Origin: CAVRAW01 sp963716135
GTDB lineage: Bacteria > Planctomycetota > Planctomycetia > Pirellulales > JADZDJ01
NCBI GenBank assembly: GCA_963716135.1
Contig: OY970289.1
Coordinates: 1,488,001-1,552,000, forward strand
DNA: 64,000 nucleotides
Direction: 5' to 3'
The notes beneath the pieces were generated by a model that worked only from the letters and a program-made list of their open reading frames with translations, did no database searches and was not told the origin of the DNA. Positions 17,530 to 25,162 of this stretch are shown here, in pieces; within the stretch, counting starts at the first letter, position 1, and each line of letters starts with the position of its first letter. A program made the translations under genes and the position numbers.

Positions 17530-17913
17530 ATGAAAGTGAATCAAGCCGAAAGCGTGGCCGCCAAACCGGTCGACATGGAAGGTTCAAGCAATTGCAGTGT
17601 GCGGTGGTTGCTGAGTCAATCGGACGGCGCACCGACATTCGCCATGCGGCAGTTCGAAGTAGCGCCGGGCGGATACACGCCGCGGCACAGCCACGACTAC
17701 GAACACGAGGTGTTTGTGCTGGAAGGCAACGGCGTGGTGTTTGAAGGTGACAAGCAGCACAAATTGTCGGCCGGCGACGTGGTCTTCGTGCAGCCCAACG
17801 AAGTGCATCAGTTCCGCAACACGGGGCAGCAGCCGTTGAAGTTCTTATGCCTGATTCCAAACTCGGCCACGGGAAAGGCTGTGAAAGTAGCGCCCGAATG
17901 TGGGTGCGGATGA
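17530..17913 (+). CDS. Cupin domain protein
   Basis: A protein of 127 residues. The cupin motif 1 PRHSHDYEHEVFVLEGNG supplies His, His, Glu for metal binding. Motif 2 (SAGDVVFVQPNEVHQFRN) supplies the last His. The C-terminal ECGCG is cysteine-rich and unusual. The single-domain fold is certain but the substrate is not. GAGGAG stands about 12 bases ahead of the ATG. Confidence 0.85.
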   Translation: MKVNQAESVAAKPVDMEGSSNCSVRWLLSQSDGAPTFAMRQFEVAPGGYTPRHSHDYEHEVFVLEGNGVVFEGDKQHKLSAGDVVFVQPNEVHQFRNTGQQPLKFLCLIPNSATGKAVKVAPECGCG

Positions 17914-18041
17914 CAGCATTTATGACGTTGACCGGCGGGGCGATTGGGTTAGAATCGCTGGTTCGCGAAGATCGGCAGTTAAGCGGCGAACAAAGTGCGC
18001 ACGATTTGCGTCGTTTGGTCGGACGAATGCTGTCGGTTTTC

Positions 18042-18116
18042 CGGGGCGTGGCTCAGCCTGGCTAGAGCGCTTGGTTCGGGACCAAGAGGTCGCTGGTTCA
18101 AATCCAGTCGCCCCGA
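18042..18116 (+). tRNA. tRNA-Pro (anticodon CGG)
   Basis: 75 bases. Acceptor stem CGGGGCG pairs with CGCCCCG, followed by discriminator A. The D-arm is GCTC/GAGC. Anticodon stem CTTGG/CCAAG encloses loop TTCGGGA, giving anticodon CGG. The T-loop is TTCAAAT. The CCA end is not encoded. The 3' 44 bases are repeated exactly at 27794-27837, so this gene is the attachment site of the mobile element. Confidence 0.93.
18073..18116. repeat. attL (within tRNA-Pro)
   Basis: 44 bp, from GGTTCGGGACC of the anticodon arm to the end of the acceptor stem. It is identical to 27794-27837 and restores a functional tRNA at the left end. Confidence 0.85.
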
Positions 18117-18236
18117 CTTTCTGTAAGTGTTGGCCGGTGTGGAATCTTTGACCTGCCGTCGGTCGGCAGTGCGGCCTTGTGAACTGTACGATCGGCAGTC
18201 TTTGACTGTCCGGTACGCATCGCAGGGAGCACCGCC

Positions 18237-19501
18237 ATGGCGCGATCGCGCGTCCCCAAGTACCGCCGGCATTCGACCGGCCAGGCCTTCGTTGAGTTCA
18301 ACACGAAGCGCTACTATCTCGGCCCGTACGGCTCGCCCGAAAGCAAACGAGCCTACGCAAAATTCCTGGCCGACAACATCGAGCGGCCGCCATCGCCGAC
18401 GTTGACCGGACCCGCGCCGGCGAACCTGCTGATTAAAGAGCTGGTCGCGGCCTACGCCGAGCACGCCGCGAAGTACTACCGCAAGGAAGAGCAGCCGACC
18501 AGCGAATTCAATGGGCTCAAGTATGCCTGGCGGCCGCTGGTGGCGCTCTACGGTGATACGCAAGCCAGCCAATTCGGACCGCGGGCTCTGAAAGCGGTCC
18601 GCGAAAAGATGGTCGCGGCCGACCTGTCGCGCGGCACGGTCAATGAGCGCATCAGCCAGATCAAGCGCATGTTCCGCTGGGCCGGCGAAAATGAAATGCT
18701 GCCCGCGGAAGTCTGCCACGCGCTGCAGTTAGTTAGCGGACTGAAGCGCGGCCGCAGCCTCGCAAAAGAATCGCCTCCGATCGGCCCGGTGAGTGACGCG
18801 ACGGTCGAAGCGACGTTGCCCTTCCTGCCGCCTGTGGTGCGTGACATGGTAAATTTCCAGCGGGCCACCGGCTGCCGCCCGGGCGAGGTGTGCACGTTGC
18901 GCCCGTGCGACATCGATCGATCGGATGAGGTTTGGGTTTATCGGCCGCCGCACCACAAGACGGAGCACGTCGGCCGCGTTCGACTAATCTTCATTGGGCC
19001 CCGGGCGCAGGCGGCGCTCCGCGCTATCTCTTCCGCACGCCGCACGACTACTGCTTCTCGCCGGCGGAAAGCGAAGATGAGCGGGCCCGCCGGCTGCGAT
19101 CGGACCGGCGAAGCACGCCGACCAGGCGGCAGGTTCGACGGGCTGAGCGCGCCAGCTCGAAACGCAAATTGTTATTCGCGCGTCATTACACGCCGGCAAC
19201 CTACAACCGCGCCGTGCGCCGCGCGATCGATCGGGCCAACGAGCAGCGCGAGAGAGAATTTCAGCGGCAGCAAAAGCTGTTCGACCTCGACGAAGGTGGC
19301 GATGGTGGCCATACCGGCCCGAAACCGTTGGAGCGGTGGCGGCCGAATCAACTCCGTCACACGGCGGCGACGGAGCTGCGGCGCCACTACGGAATCGAAA
19401 CAACGCGCGTCGTGTTGGGGCACAGTGAGATTACTACCACCCAAATTTACGCGGAGCGTGACTTCGCTGCGGCGCGTGCCGCGATGCGAGAGATTGGTTG
19501 A
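18237..19501 (+). CDS. Tyrosine recombinase 1 (phage-type integrase), apparent frameshift
   Basis: About 420 residues. The N-terminal arm-binding-like module (RHSTGQAFVEFNTKRYYLG, YGSPESKRAYAKF) is followed by a core-binding domain (LSRGTVNERISQIKRMFRWA). The catalytic domain has Arg in ATGCRPGEV, then in a second frame LRHTAATELR and LGHSEITTTQIYAE with the nucleophile Tyr. The frames switch at about 19015-19025 (GCGCTCCGCGC), just before YLFRTPHDYCFSPAESE. One base restores continuity. The gene starts 121 bp after tRNA-Pro, the usual position for the integrase of a tRNA-inserted element. Confidence 0.85.
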
Positions 19502-19561
19502 CATAGTTAGTTCGTCGTGGCGCGGCCGCGTCACACGGTCCTTTAACAGATAGGTGCAATC

Positions 19562-21184
19562 ATGATCCGAACCGTTCACCCTTCGCCGCTGCAGCGATTG
19601 CAAACTTCCCTCGATGACCTGGCCGGCCAGACACAGACGCCGCCGGAGTCGACCGCCGCGGTGCATGCCGCACTGAATCAGCTCGTCGCCGCGGTCACAG
19701 CGATCGTGCCGGCGGCATCGATGCCGGCGACGTTTCGGGATCCCGCCGCGGCCACCGCCACAAATGGCGAGCTGTCACCGCGCATGACGCTGGGGCAGTT
19801 TTTCGAAAAGTGGTTTTTGCCAAAGGTGCTCGAACCCAAGGGCGTGACGGACAGCACGATCGGCGGCTATATCGACACGCTCAATTGGTGGAGCGAATTG
19901 ACGAATGACCCGCCGCTATCGGCCATCGATGAGAGTGTGATTAGCCAGTTTCAAACCCGGCTGCGCAAGGAAGGTTTTATCCGCGGACGGTTCGCAAAGA
20001 ATCGGCCGTTGTCACCGTTCACGCGGCACAAGCATCTACGAAATCTGCGGGCGATGCTCACTCGCATCGGACCGGCTTTTACGCCAGGCAAGCGCGCCGC
20101 GGCGATTGTCGGCAGCGTTCCCTATTTCGAAATTCGCGAGACCATGCCGGCGATGCGGCCGCGGTCTCCGTTCACGATCGACCAGGCCAGGCAGATCTAC
20201 GCCGCGGCTGGCGGCATGACTTGGCTGCAGCCGTTGGGTGGCCCGCCCCTATATTGCCGCAAACGGAATCGAACGGGGCGCGATTCCGCCTTTACGAAAA
20301 TTCGCGGGAAACAGATACACCTTGGCGTCTACGATTCGCCGGAGAGCCATGCGCACTTTCGTGACGCCGTGAAGCTGTGGAAAGAAGCGGCGCCGACGGT
20401 CGCGCATCACTTGCCCGGCGTGCCGGCCTCTGATTGGTGGCGCGCGCTGATTTCGCTGCTCTATTACACCGGGCTGCGCACCGGCACGGCGCTGCGGCTG
20501 GAATGGACGATGGTGAAAGAGCGGCAAGACGGATGGTGCATCGAAGTGCCGGCCGGTATCGTCAAAACTCGAAAATGGGTCGATCAGTTCCTACATCCCG
20601 CCGCCTATGGGGCGCTCGAGAAAATTCGCCAGCCTGGCGTTTCGCTGCTGCTCCCATGGCCGTTTCACTACCGCACCTTTACGAAACAGCACTATGAACT
20701 GCAGCGGCTGGCCGGCATCGGCAAGGAAGAGCAGCTCGCACCGCACGCCTGGCGGCGCACGCATGGGACTGAAATCGCGCGGCTGGGCCTGGGCGTCGGG
20801 ATGGAAGCGGCCAGGATGGCGCTGGGGCATTCGAGCGTCAACGTGACAGGCCGGCACTACGTCGATCTGATCCGTGAATTGATTTTGCAGCTTCCGCGAT
20901 TGGACTGGCCGGCGGGGGCAAGCCGTCAGGCCCGCGGCGGTGAGTTGCGAACGAAACGATATTACCGGCGCCGGAATCGAAATCGAAGGCTGGCAAAGGC
21001 GCTACGATACCGTGAAGCGGTGGGTCGGGCCGAAAGCCGCGAGGCTTTGCAGCGTGGCCGGTTCTGTTCACCGGCCGGCCACGCTGGCCCGATTTTTTTT
21101 GGAAGAGAGTTCGGTTATATTTTCAACTTCGGGTGTTCGCCGGCGACGGCCGTCGCCGGCGGCAAGCGGTCCTGGCGCGGTTAG
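19562..21184 (+). CDS. Tyrosine recombinase 2 with an internal arm-binding-like domain
   Basis: The core-binding domain is at about residues 75-190. The catalytic residues are R306 (YTGLRTGTALRLEW), H395/R398 (HAWRRTHGTE), H423 (LGHSSVNVTG) and Y433 (RHYVD). Residues 230-275 (YCRKRNRTGRDSAFTKIRG, HLGVYDSPESHAHFRDAVK) resemble the N-terminal module of recombinase 1 but are inserted inside the catalytic domain, before the first Arg. Residues after about 455 look non-conserved and run through a terminator-like hairpin, so the annotated end may be too long. It may serve as excisive recombinase, resolvase or second integrase. Confidence 0.78.
   Translation: MIRTVHPSPLQRLQTSLDDLAGQTQTPPESTAAVHAALNQLVAAVTAIVPAASMPATFRDPAAATATNGELSPRMTLGQFFEKWFLPKVLEPKGVTDSTIGGYIDTLNWWSELTNDPPLSAIDESVISQFQTRLRKEGFIRGRFAKNRPLSPFTRHKHLRNLRAMLTRIGPAFTPGKRAAAIVGSVPYFEIRETMPAMRPRSPFTIDQARQIYAAAGGMTWLQPLGGPPLYCRKRNRTGRDSAFTKIRGKQIHLGVYDSPESHAHFRDAVKLWKEAAPTVAHHLPGVPASDWWRALISLLYYTGLRTGTALRLEWTMVKERQDGWCIEVPAGIVKTRKWVDQFLHPAAYGALEKIRQPGVSLLLPWPFHYRTFTKQHYELQRLAGIGKEEQLAPHAWRRTHGTEIARLGLGVGMEAARMALGHSSVNVTGRHYVDLIRELILQLPRLDWPAGASRQARGGELRTKRYYRRRNRNRRLAKALRYREAVGRAESREALQRGRFCSPAGHAGPIFFGREFGYIFNFGCSPATAVAGGKRSWRG
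21051..21100 (+). terminator. Strong Rho-independent terminator
   Basis: An 11-bp perfect stem, AGCGTGGCCGG (21051-21061) and CCGGCCACGCT (21075-21085), with a 13-base loop. A T-run at 21093-21100 follows. It lies inside the predicted 3' end of recombinase 2. Confidence 0.75.
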
Positions 21185-21238
21185 CGGCTTCACCTGTCGC
21201 CGCGGCCCGCCAGTGCCGGCCCGATGAAAGACAGGTGC

Positions 21239-21646
21239 ATGGTGCGCAAGCGGGAGCTGCGAGTCGTCAGACCGGGAGGCGATGCAAAGCCGCCGCCGTT
21301 GAAAGCCGGCGTCGAGCTCAATTTCAACTTTACGGTGCCGGTGCGATCCGTCACTGTTGTCGAGCAGGTAGACCCGCTTACAGGTAAGACAGCCGGATAT
21401 TTCGCTCTCGGCGTCAGTGATCCACGGCCAAAGCGGAAACAGTCGCGCGATGAATATCTCAACGATCGCGCCGAACACGGGCTGAAGTGGGAGGAAATTC
21501 TGCGGGGCGTTGAAAGCGCGATTGCCGCGGGCAAGCCGTGGAAGCGTTTGAGCAGCATTCGAGCTTGTCAGATCGCGATCCGCGAATACCGAAAAAAGAA
21601 ACAACTTCCGCCGCTGGCGAAGCGTAAGCCTGGCCGCCGCAGTTAG
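21239..21646 (+). CDS. Hypothetical small basic protein of the mobile element
   Basis: A protein of 135 residues if the ATG at 21239 is used; an ATG at 21224 would add five. A beta-rich middle (GVELNFNFTVPVRSVTVVEQ) is followed by a charged helical end (GLKWEEILRGVESAIAAGKPW) and a very basic C-terminus (KKKQLPPLAKRKPGRRS), which suggests nucleic acid binding. No family is recognised. It lies between the recombinase terminator and a palindrome-rich regulatory stretch. Confidence 0.55.
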   Translation: MVRKRELRVVRPGGDAKPPPLKAGVELNFNFTVPVRSVTVVEQVDPLTGKTAGYFALGVSDPRPKRKQSRDEYLNDRAEHGLKWEEILRGVESAIAAGKPWKRLSSIRACQIAIREYRKKKQLPPLAKRKPGRRS

Positions 21647-21651
21647 TTCGG

Positions 21652-21751
21652 TTTTCGCGAAAAAAGCGCGACCTGTTTTTCGCGAAAAAACTTTTAGCGG
21701 TTTCGCGCTTTTTCCATTCGTTCCAATTGTTCACGATTCGACGTCGTGAAC
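21652..21751. promoter_or_regulatory. Palindrome-rich regulatory stretch over the DUF1580-like start
   Basis: Two copies of TTTTCGCGAAAA occur (21652-21663 and within 21676-21689). AAAAAGCGCG (21661-21670) and CGCGCTTTTT (21704-21713) form a perfect inverted pair that could end transcription of the upstream gene. GTTCACGA (21729-21736) and TCGTGAAC (21744-21751) form an inverted repeat that covers the GTG start of the next gene, as an autoregulatory operator would. Confidence 0.5.
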
Positions 21752-22144
21752 GATGCACCGGAACAATTCGACGTCTCCGTCAAGCAAGCCCGCGAGCTGT
21801 TGCCAGGTCGGCCCGCGATTCAAACCGTCATTCGTTGGATGACGCGCGGCGTGCGCGGTTGCTTGCTGCGATCTCAGCCATGCGGCCACCGGCGCTTTAC
21901 GTCGGCCGCGGCGATCGCCGACTTCCTGGCCGACCAAAGGCAGGCGGCGCCAGTTGAATCGGCAAAGTATCGCGGGGCCAGGCAGCTTGCCCGCGATTCC
22001 AAGCGGGCCGACGAAGCGATGGAGCGCCTGGGCGTAAGGAACCATGCCGACCGACGGCGCGCAAAGAAAAAGGGCCCGGCGTCGGTCGCCGGGCCCGCGG
22101 TTCGAATGGAGCTGGGAGCACCCTCAAACCATGGCGCAGCCTAA
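21746..22144 (+). CDS. DUF1580-like small DNA-binding protein (excisionase or regulator)
   Basis: A protein of 132 residues from a GTG start. The N-terminal half (VSVKQARELLPGRP, TVIRWMTRGVRG, HRRFTSAAAIADFLAD) is a winged HTH of the MerR/excisionase type resembling planctomycete DUF1580. The C-terminal part is basic (NHADRRRAKKKG). In tRNA-inserted elements such proteins act as excision factors or repressors. A palindrome over its start codon suggests self-control. It overlaps the next gene by 14 bp. Confidence 0.7.
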   Translation: MNDAPEQFDVSVKQARELLPGRPAIQTVIRWMTRGVRGCLLRSQPCGHRRFTSAAAIADFLADQRQAAPVESAKYRGARQLARDSKRADEAMERLGVRNHADRRRAKKKGPASVAGPAVRMELGAPSNHGAA

Positions 22145-22520
22145 ACGATGGGCGCGACCGCGTCCAGAGCCAACGCTCCCGCTTTTCGATCGGCCGCCCG
22201 ATCCGCCGGCGAATCGATCGCCGACGTCGCAGGCGGCCGCCGCGGCGATCCGGCCCGAGCTGGGCCGGCTGGAAAAACTGACGCTGCATTTCATTCGGCA
22301 GCGCGGCGACGTCGGCGCAACAGCGCATGAGCTGTGCGCTGGTACCGGTATGCAGCTCGCCACTGCAACGGCGCGGATCAATGCGCTGTGGACGCGCCAT
22401 CGCCTGATCCGAAATTCGCAGCGCACGCGGCCGACGCCGGCGGGGCGATCGGCAATTGTGTGGGTTGCCACAAAACCAGGAGATCAGCCAGGCGGGGCAC
22501 CACCGCCGGCAGCGGCATAG
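22131..22520 (+). CDS. Winged-helix protein of the mobile element
   Basis: A protein of 129 residues if it starts at the ATG at 22131; an alternative at 22044 exists. The first 40 residues are proline-rich and basic. Residues 45-115 form a winged helix: GRLEKLTLHFIRQRGDVGATAHEL, TATARINALWTRHRLIRNS, TPAGRSAIVWVA. Similar domains occur in phage regulators. It is coupled to the DUF1580-like gene, and the Rep-like gene follows 14 bp later, so the three form an operon. Confidence 0.65.
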   Translation: MAQPKRWARPRPEPTLPLFDRPPDPPANRSPTSQAAAAAIRPELGRLEKLTLHFIRQRGDVGATAHELCAGTGMQLATATARINALWTRHRLIRNSQRTRPTPAGRSAIVWVATKPGDQPGGAPPPAAA

Positions 22521-22534
22521 GAGGCGCCGCGAAA

Positions 22535-23332
22535 ATGCAGGAAGCAATCAAACTAGGTCCAAAGCCGCCGCCGGAAATGACCGCGGTGGAATTTGCGGAG
22601 CTGTGTTGCGAGTTGGCCAGGTGGCTAACCGCGGAGGCTTTGCTCACTTGGATCGAACTTTGGAAGAGAAGCCGAGGCCTGCGCGGTCGGATTGTCCGTG
22701 TGACGATTTCCGAAATGCGCCGCGGAAAAAAATCAAAGGCCGCCGCCGCGCTGTGGCTGAAGGAAATCGAAGCCGCGCAACTCATCACGCGCATTAACGT
22801 CAAACCTGGATACCGCGGCTTTACCGAGTATCGCATCGAGCACGCGCCCGAAGTGCTCCAAGCCGGCCTGGGGGTCGTCCGCGGCGATCCCCAACGGCCG
22901 ATCATCGACGACACGCCCAACGTACAGCAAACCGCAAGTTTAGCTGTACGTTCCTATCATGATCATGAAGAGATAAATTCTTTTCAAAACCATGATCATG
23001 ATCATGAAAGGCCGGTGGTGAACGTTCAGCCGATTGCGGGCCCCCTGGCGGCCGCGCTTCAGAAATTTGCCGATCCCGACCTGGCGGCCAAGCGGCATCG
23101 CGGGCTTTGCGAGCGAATCGGCGCCGGGTTAGCCGATCCAGCCGCGCCCTGGCAGTTCATCGATGATTTAGCGCAGATGATTGTCGACGGCCGGCTACCG
23201 GAAAACGAACTCCGGCGCCAGCTTCGCGCGATCCGCGATCGCCGGCCCAATTCGGCCGGCGCCTACCTTCGAAGATCGATCGAAAATTTTTGCGCGCGTC
23301 ACGGCATTGTTCCGCCCTGGCGAGACAAGTGA
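22535..23332 (+). CDS. Putative replication initiator with internal origin-like repeats
   Basis: A protein of 265 residues. AGGAGG lies about 10 bases ahead of the ATG at 22535. The N-terminal 100 residues look like a replication-type winged helix (AVEFAELCCELARWL, IVRVTISEMRRGKKSKAAAALWL, QLITRINVKPGYRG). The middle contains His/Asp-rich words (YHDHEE, NHDHDHER) that are the translation of CATGATCATGA repeats. The C-terminal domain (DDLAQMIVDGRLPENELRRQL, SAGAYLRRSIENFCARHG) is helical. A DNA-binding N-terminus, internal repeats and a helical C-terminus match the plan of lambda O-type initiators. The role is inferred from this plan and context. Confidence 0.55.
   Translation: MQEAIKLGPKPPPEMTAVEFAELCCELARWLTAEALLTWIELWKRSRGLRGRIVRVTISEMRRGKKSKAAAALWLKEIEAAQLITRINVKPGYRGFTEYRIEHAPEVLQAGLGVVRGDPQRPIIDDTPNVQQTASLAVRSYHDHEEINSFQNHDHDHERPVVNVQPIAGPLAAALQKFADPDLAAKRHRGLCERIGAGLADPAAPWQFIDDLAQMIVDGRLPENELRRQLRAIRDRRPNSAGAYLRRSIENFCARHGIVPPWRDK
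22919..23008. other. Candidate replication origin inside the Rep-like gene
   Basis: AACGTACAGC (22919-22928) and GCTGTACGTT (22943-22952) form a perfect 10-bp inverted repeat. ATCATGATCATGA (22957-22969) follows, then an AT-rich stretch (22971-22990), then CATGATCATGATCATGA (22991-23007). Iterons flanking an AT-rich segment beside a palindrome are a typical origin layout. Confidence 0.5.
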
Positions 23333-23478
23333 CGCCACGTCGGCCAGGTTGAACAATGCACCGTTCCTCGGATTTTGCCAAAACGGCAGCCACCATTTGC
23401 GCCAGGATCGACGATGCCGGGTCGGTTCGACTCCAAACACCTGGCAAGCGAGGGCCCATCGCCGGCGGCGTCACGCGC

Positions 23479-23751
23479 TTATTCAAGTGCCTCTATGAGC
23501 GCTGCCGCGGCGGCAAACGGCGAGACTTGGAGCTGCTCAAGCAACCATCGAGCAGCATCGGCCCGAGTCATAATTGCGCGCCCGTTTGCCAATCGCTCGC
23601 GCGCGGTCACGAGACCTTCGAACAATAACGAGAGCGCGAGGCCCTGGCGCGCGTCGAGCTGAAGCTGCAGATGGCGTTGCGGCGTCGCGATCGCACCATC
23701 GGCGCATGGAATATCCAATTTAATCGATATTGTCCGCGGCTCAGTGCTCAT
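23479..23751 (-). CDS. Small conserved-looking protein of the mobile element
   Basis: A protein of 90 residues starting at MSTEPRTISIKLDIP, with GAGAGGA 10 or so bases upstream. The sequence LQLQLDARQGLALSLLFEGL, followed by ARERLANGRAIMTRADAARWLLEQL, looks like a strand and two helices, suggestive of a small regulator or DNA-binding protein. The open frame extends upstream to 23973 without support. It is the last gene of the minus-strand arm and converges with the Rep-like gene; 23333-23478 between them holds nothing recognisable. Confidence 0.55.
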   Translation of the reverse strand: MSTEPRTISIKLDIPCADGAIATPQRHLQLQLDARQGLALSLLFEGLVTARERLANGRAIMTRADAARWLLEQLQVSPFAAAAALIEALE

Positions 23752-24005
23752 TTGCGGCTGGGTCCTCTCTGGGGGGTGGGGGCCGGGAGCGGTGCGAAGC
23801 CTCCCGGCTTTCGAGCAAGTAGTTAGTTCGTTAGTCTCGCAATAAACGCCTATACAGTTGAATTTGTCAACGCAGAAGGCGTCGACGCGGATCCGTTTTG
23901 TGCCTTTTGAAAGTGAAAAACGCCGAACAGTTTGGCCGCTCTTGCAATGAAAATCGGCCGCTGTATTTTGCACGCTTCGACGGGGCGCCCGGCGCGGTGG
24001 GAAAG

Positions 24006-24080
24006 GTGCGGCTGGCGGATGCTACGGGCGGCCGTGTGCGCACACGGCCCCTGCGGAGTTAACCGCGGCGCCAGCCGCAC
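24006..24080. repeat. Nested inverted repeat (cruciform-like)
   Basis: The outer pair GTGCGGCTGGCG (24006-24017) and CGCCAGCCGCAC (24069-24080) is a perfect 12-bp inverted repeat. Inside lies the perfect 20-bp palindrome GGCCGTGTGC/GCACACGGCC (24030-24049). It is 10 bp past the stop of the next minus-strand gene. No T-run follows. The rest of 23752-24089 holds no gene that can be supported. Confidence 0.65.
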
Positions 24081-24089
24081 TGGCCGTCG

Positions 24090-24998
24090 CTACAACAAAC
24101 CGAGCGGCGCGAACGGTTTGGACTGGTACACCTTGAAATAGTAGAATTCGACAGGGAACTGCTCAAATGTCTGTGCCCCAGCCGGCGCAAAGATTTGCTC
24201 GCCATTCGCAACCTTGTGCGGCACCGGTTTTACCGACGGCTCGCCGTTGACCTTGGCTCGGTCAATCCGCCAAATCGGCGAGCCGGGTTCCGTGGGACCG
24301 TAAACATAGAACCCCTCCGCTTTCACGCGCAGATGCCATGCTTTGTCGTCGCTCGTGATTGGCGCGCCGCGGCGAATTTGGATCACGTTCGTGCGGACCC
24401 AATAGATTGAGCCGTTGTCGCGGGCCACGCTCTTCGCGCGGAATTTGGTGATCAGCGCGGTGCCAGGCGGAAAACCCAGGAAGTTGTCCGAATTGGTAAC
24501 GTAGTAATAAGTGCTGGCAAGAACTGGATCGAAGTTCGCGACGTTGCGCGTAATTGTGATTGTCAGATCGCCAAAGGGACGCGACAAGGGCGGGTCAAAC
24601 GCTTCGTGCAATACGGTCTGAATCCCATTCCCGTCCACGTCGACGTCGATGGGCTGTTCGGAACTGGTATCGTCGAACTCAATCTCTGGCGGCTGCAGCA
24701 GTGGATCGCGCTGGTTTGGATCCTTTCCCAAAACCAGCGAGTAGCTGACGTCGGCTTCGAACAGCAGCGGAGACATGCGCTTGACGTCGACGCTGTCGAC
24801 CAGCAGCCAAGCATTCGACGGATGCGACTCGCGCAGATTAGGCAGGCCGGAATTGGCCCTGGCTTCCGCCTCCGACGCCGTCGTGGGGTCATCGGGCGTG
24901 ATCTGAAAATAGCGATGCGCGGACACCGCGCCGCTTTTTCCGTCGTGCCGCTCGCCGATGTCGGGAGCGAACTTTTCGGTTGTGAAGTAATTCGACAT
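24090..24998 (-). CDS. Hypothetical protein, possible virion or structural component
   Basis: A protein of 302 residues starting at MSNYFTTEKFAPDIG. The sequence is beta-rich (YSLVLGKD, LTITITRNVANFDPV, ALITKFRAKSVARDNGSIYWVRTNV, WHLRVKAEGFYVYGPTEPG) with no membrane segment or signal. The sequence YYYVTNSDNFLGFPPGTALIT looks like a surface beta-sandwich. It is preceded by a coiled-coil gene and an S49 protease in the same orientation, so a head or tail component is conceivable, but no family is recognised. A perfect inverted repeat covers its start codon. Confidence 0.55.
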   Translation of the reverse strand: MSNYFTTEKFAPDIGERHDGKSGAVSAHRYFQITPDDPTTASEAEARANSGLPNLRESHPSNAWLLVDSVDVKRMSPLLFEADVSYSLVLGKDPNQRDPLLQPPEIEFDDTSSEQPIDVDVDGNGIQTVLHEAFDPPLSRPFGDLTITITRNVANFDPVLASTYYYVTNSDNFLGFPPGTALITKFRAKSVARDNGSIYWVRTNVIQIRRGAPITSDDKAWHLRVKAEGFYVYGPTEPGSPIWRIDRAKVNGEPSVKPVPHKVANGEQIFAPAGAQTFEQFPVEFYYFKVYQSKPFAPLGLL

Positions 24999-25015
24999 GC
25001 TCTTTGCATGTCGAA
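24991..25015. promoter_or_regulatory. Inverted repeat over the start codon of the 302-residue gene
   Basis: TTCGACATGC (24991-25000) and GCATGTCGAA (25006-25015) form a perfect 10-bp inverted repeat with a 5-base loop. The minus-strand ATG (24996-24998) lies in one arm, so in the mRNA the start codon would be sequestered. It is either a protein-binding operator or a translational switch. Confidence 0.55.
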
Positions 25016-25162
25016 GCGAGGGTTAGAGAAAATTGAAAAACCAGTTGTTTAATTTGTCGATCGCTTATCGCCGCGGCCGGCGATGCAGGATCTCCAACCA
25101 ACCCGCCGGCGCGTCCCCCGGGGAGGATCCACCCGAGGGCGCGCCGGGCGGTTCATCCCCCG

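Noticed and set aside
23356..23662. Plus-strand ORFs of 90-95 codons
   Set aside because: They overlap the better supported 90-residue minus-strand gene and look like shadows.
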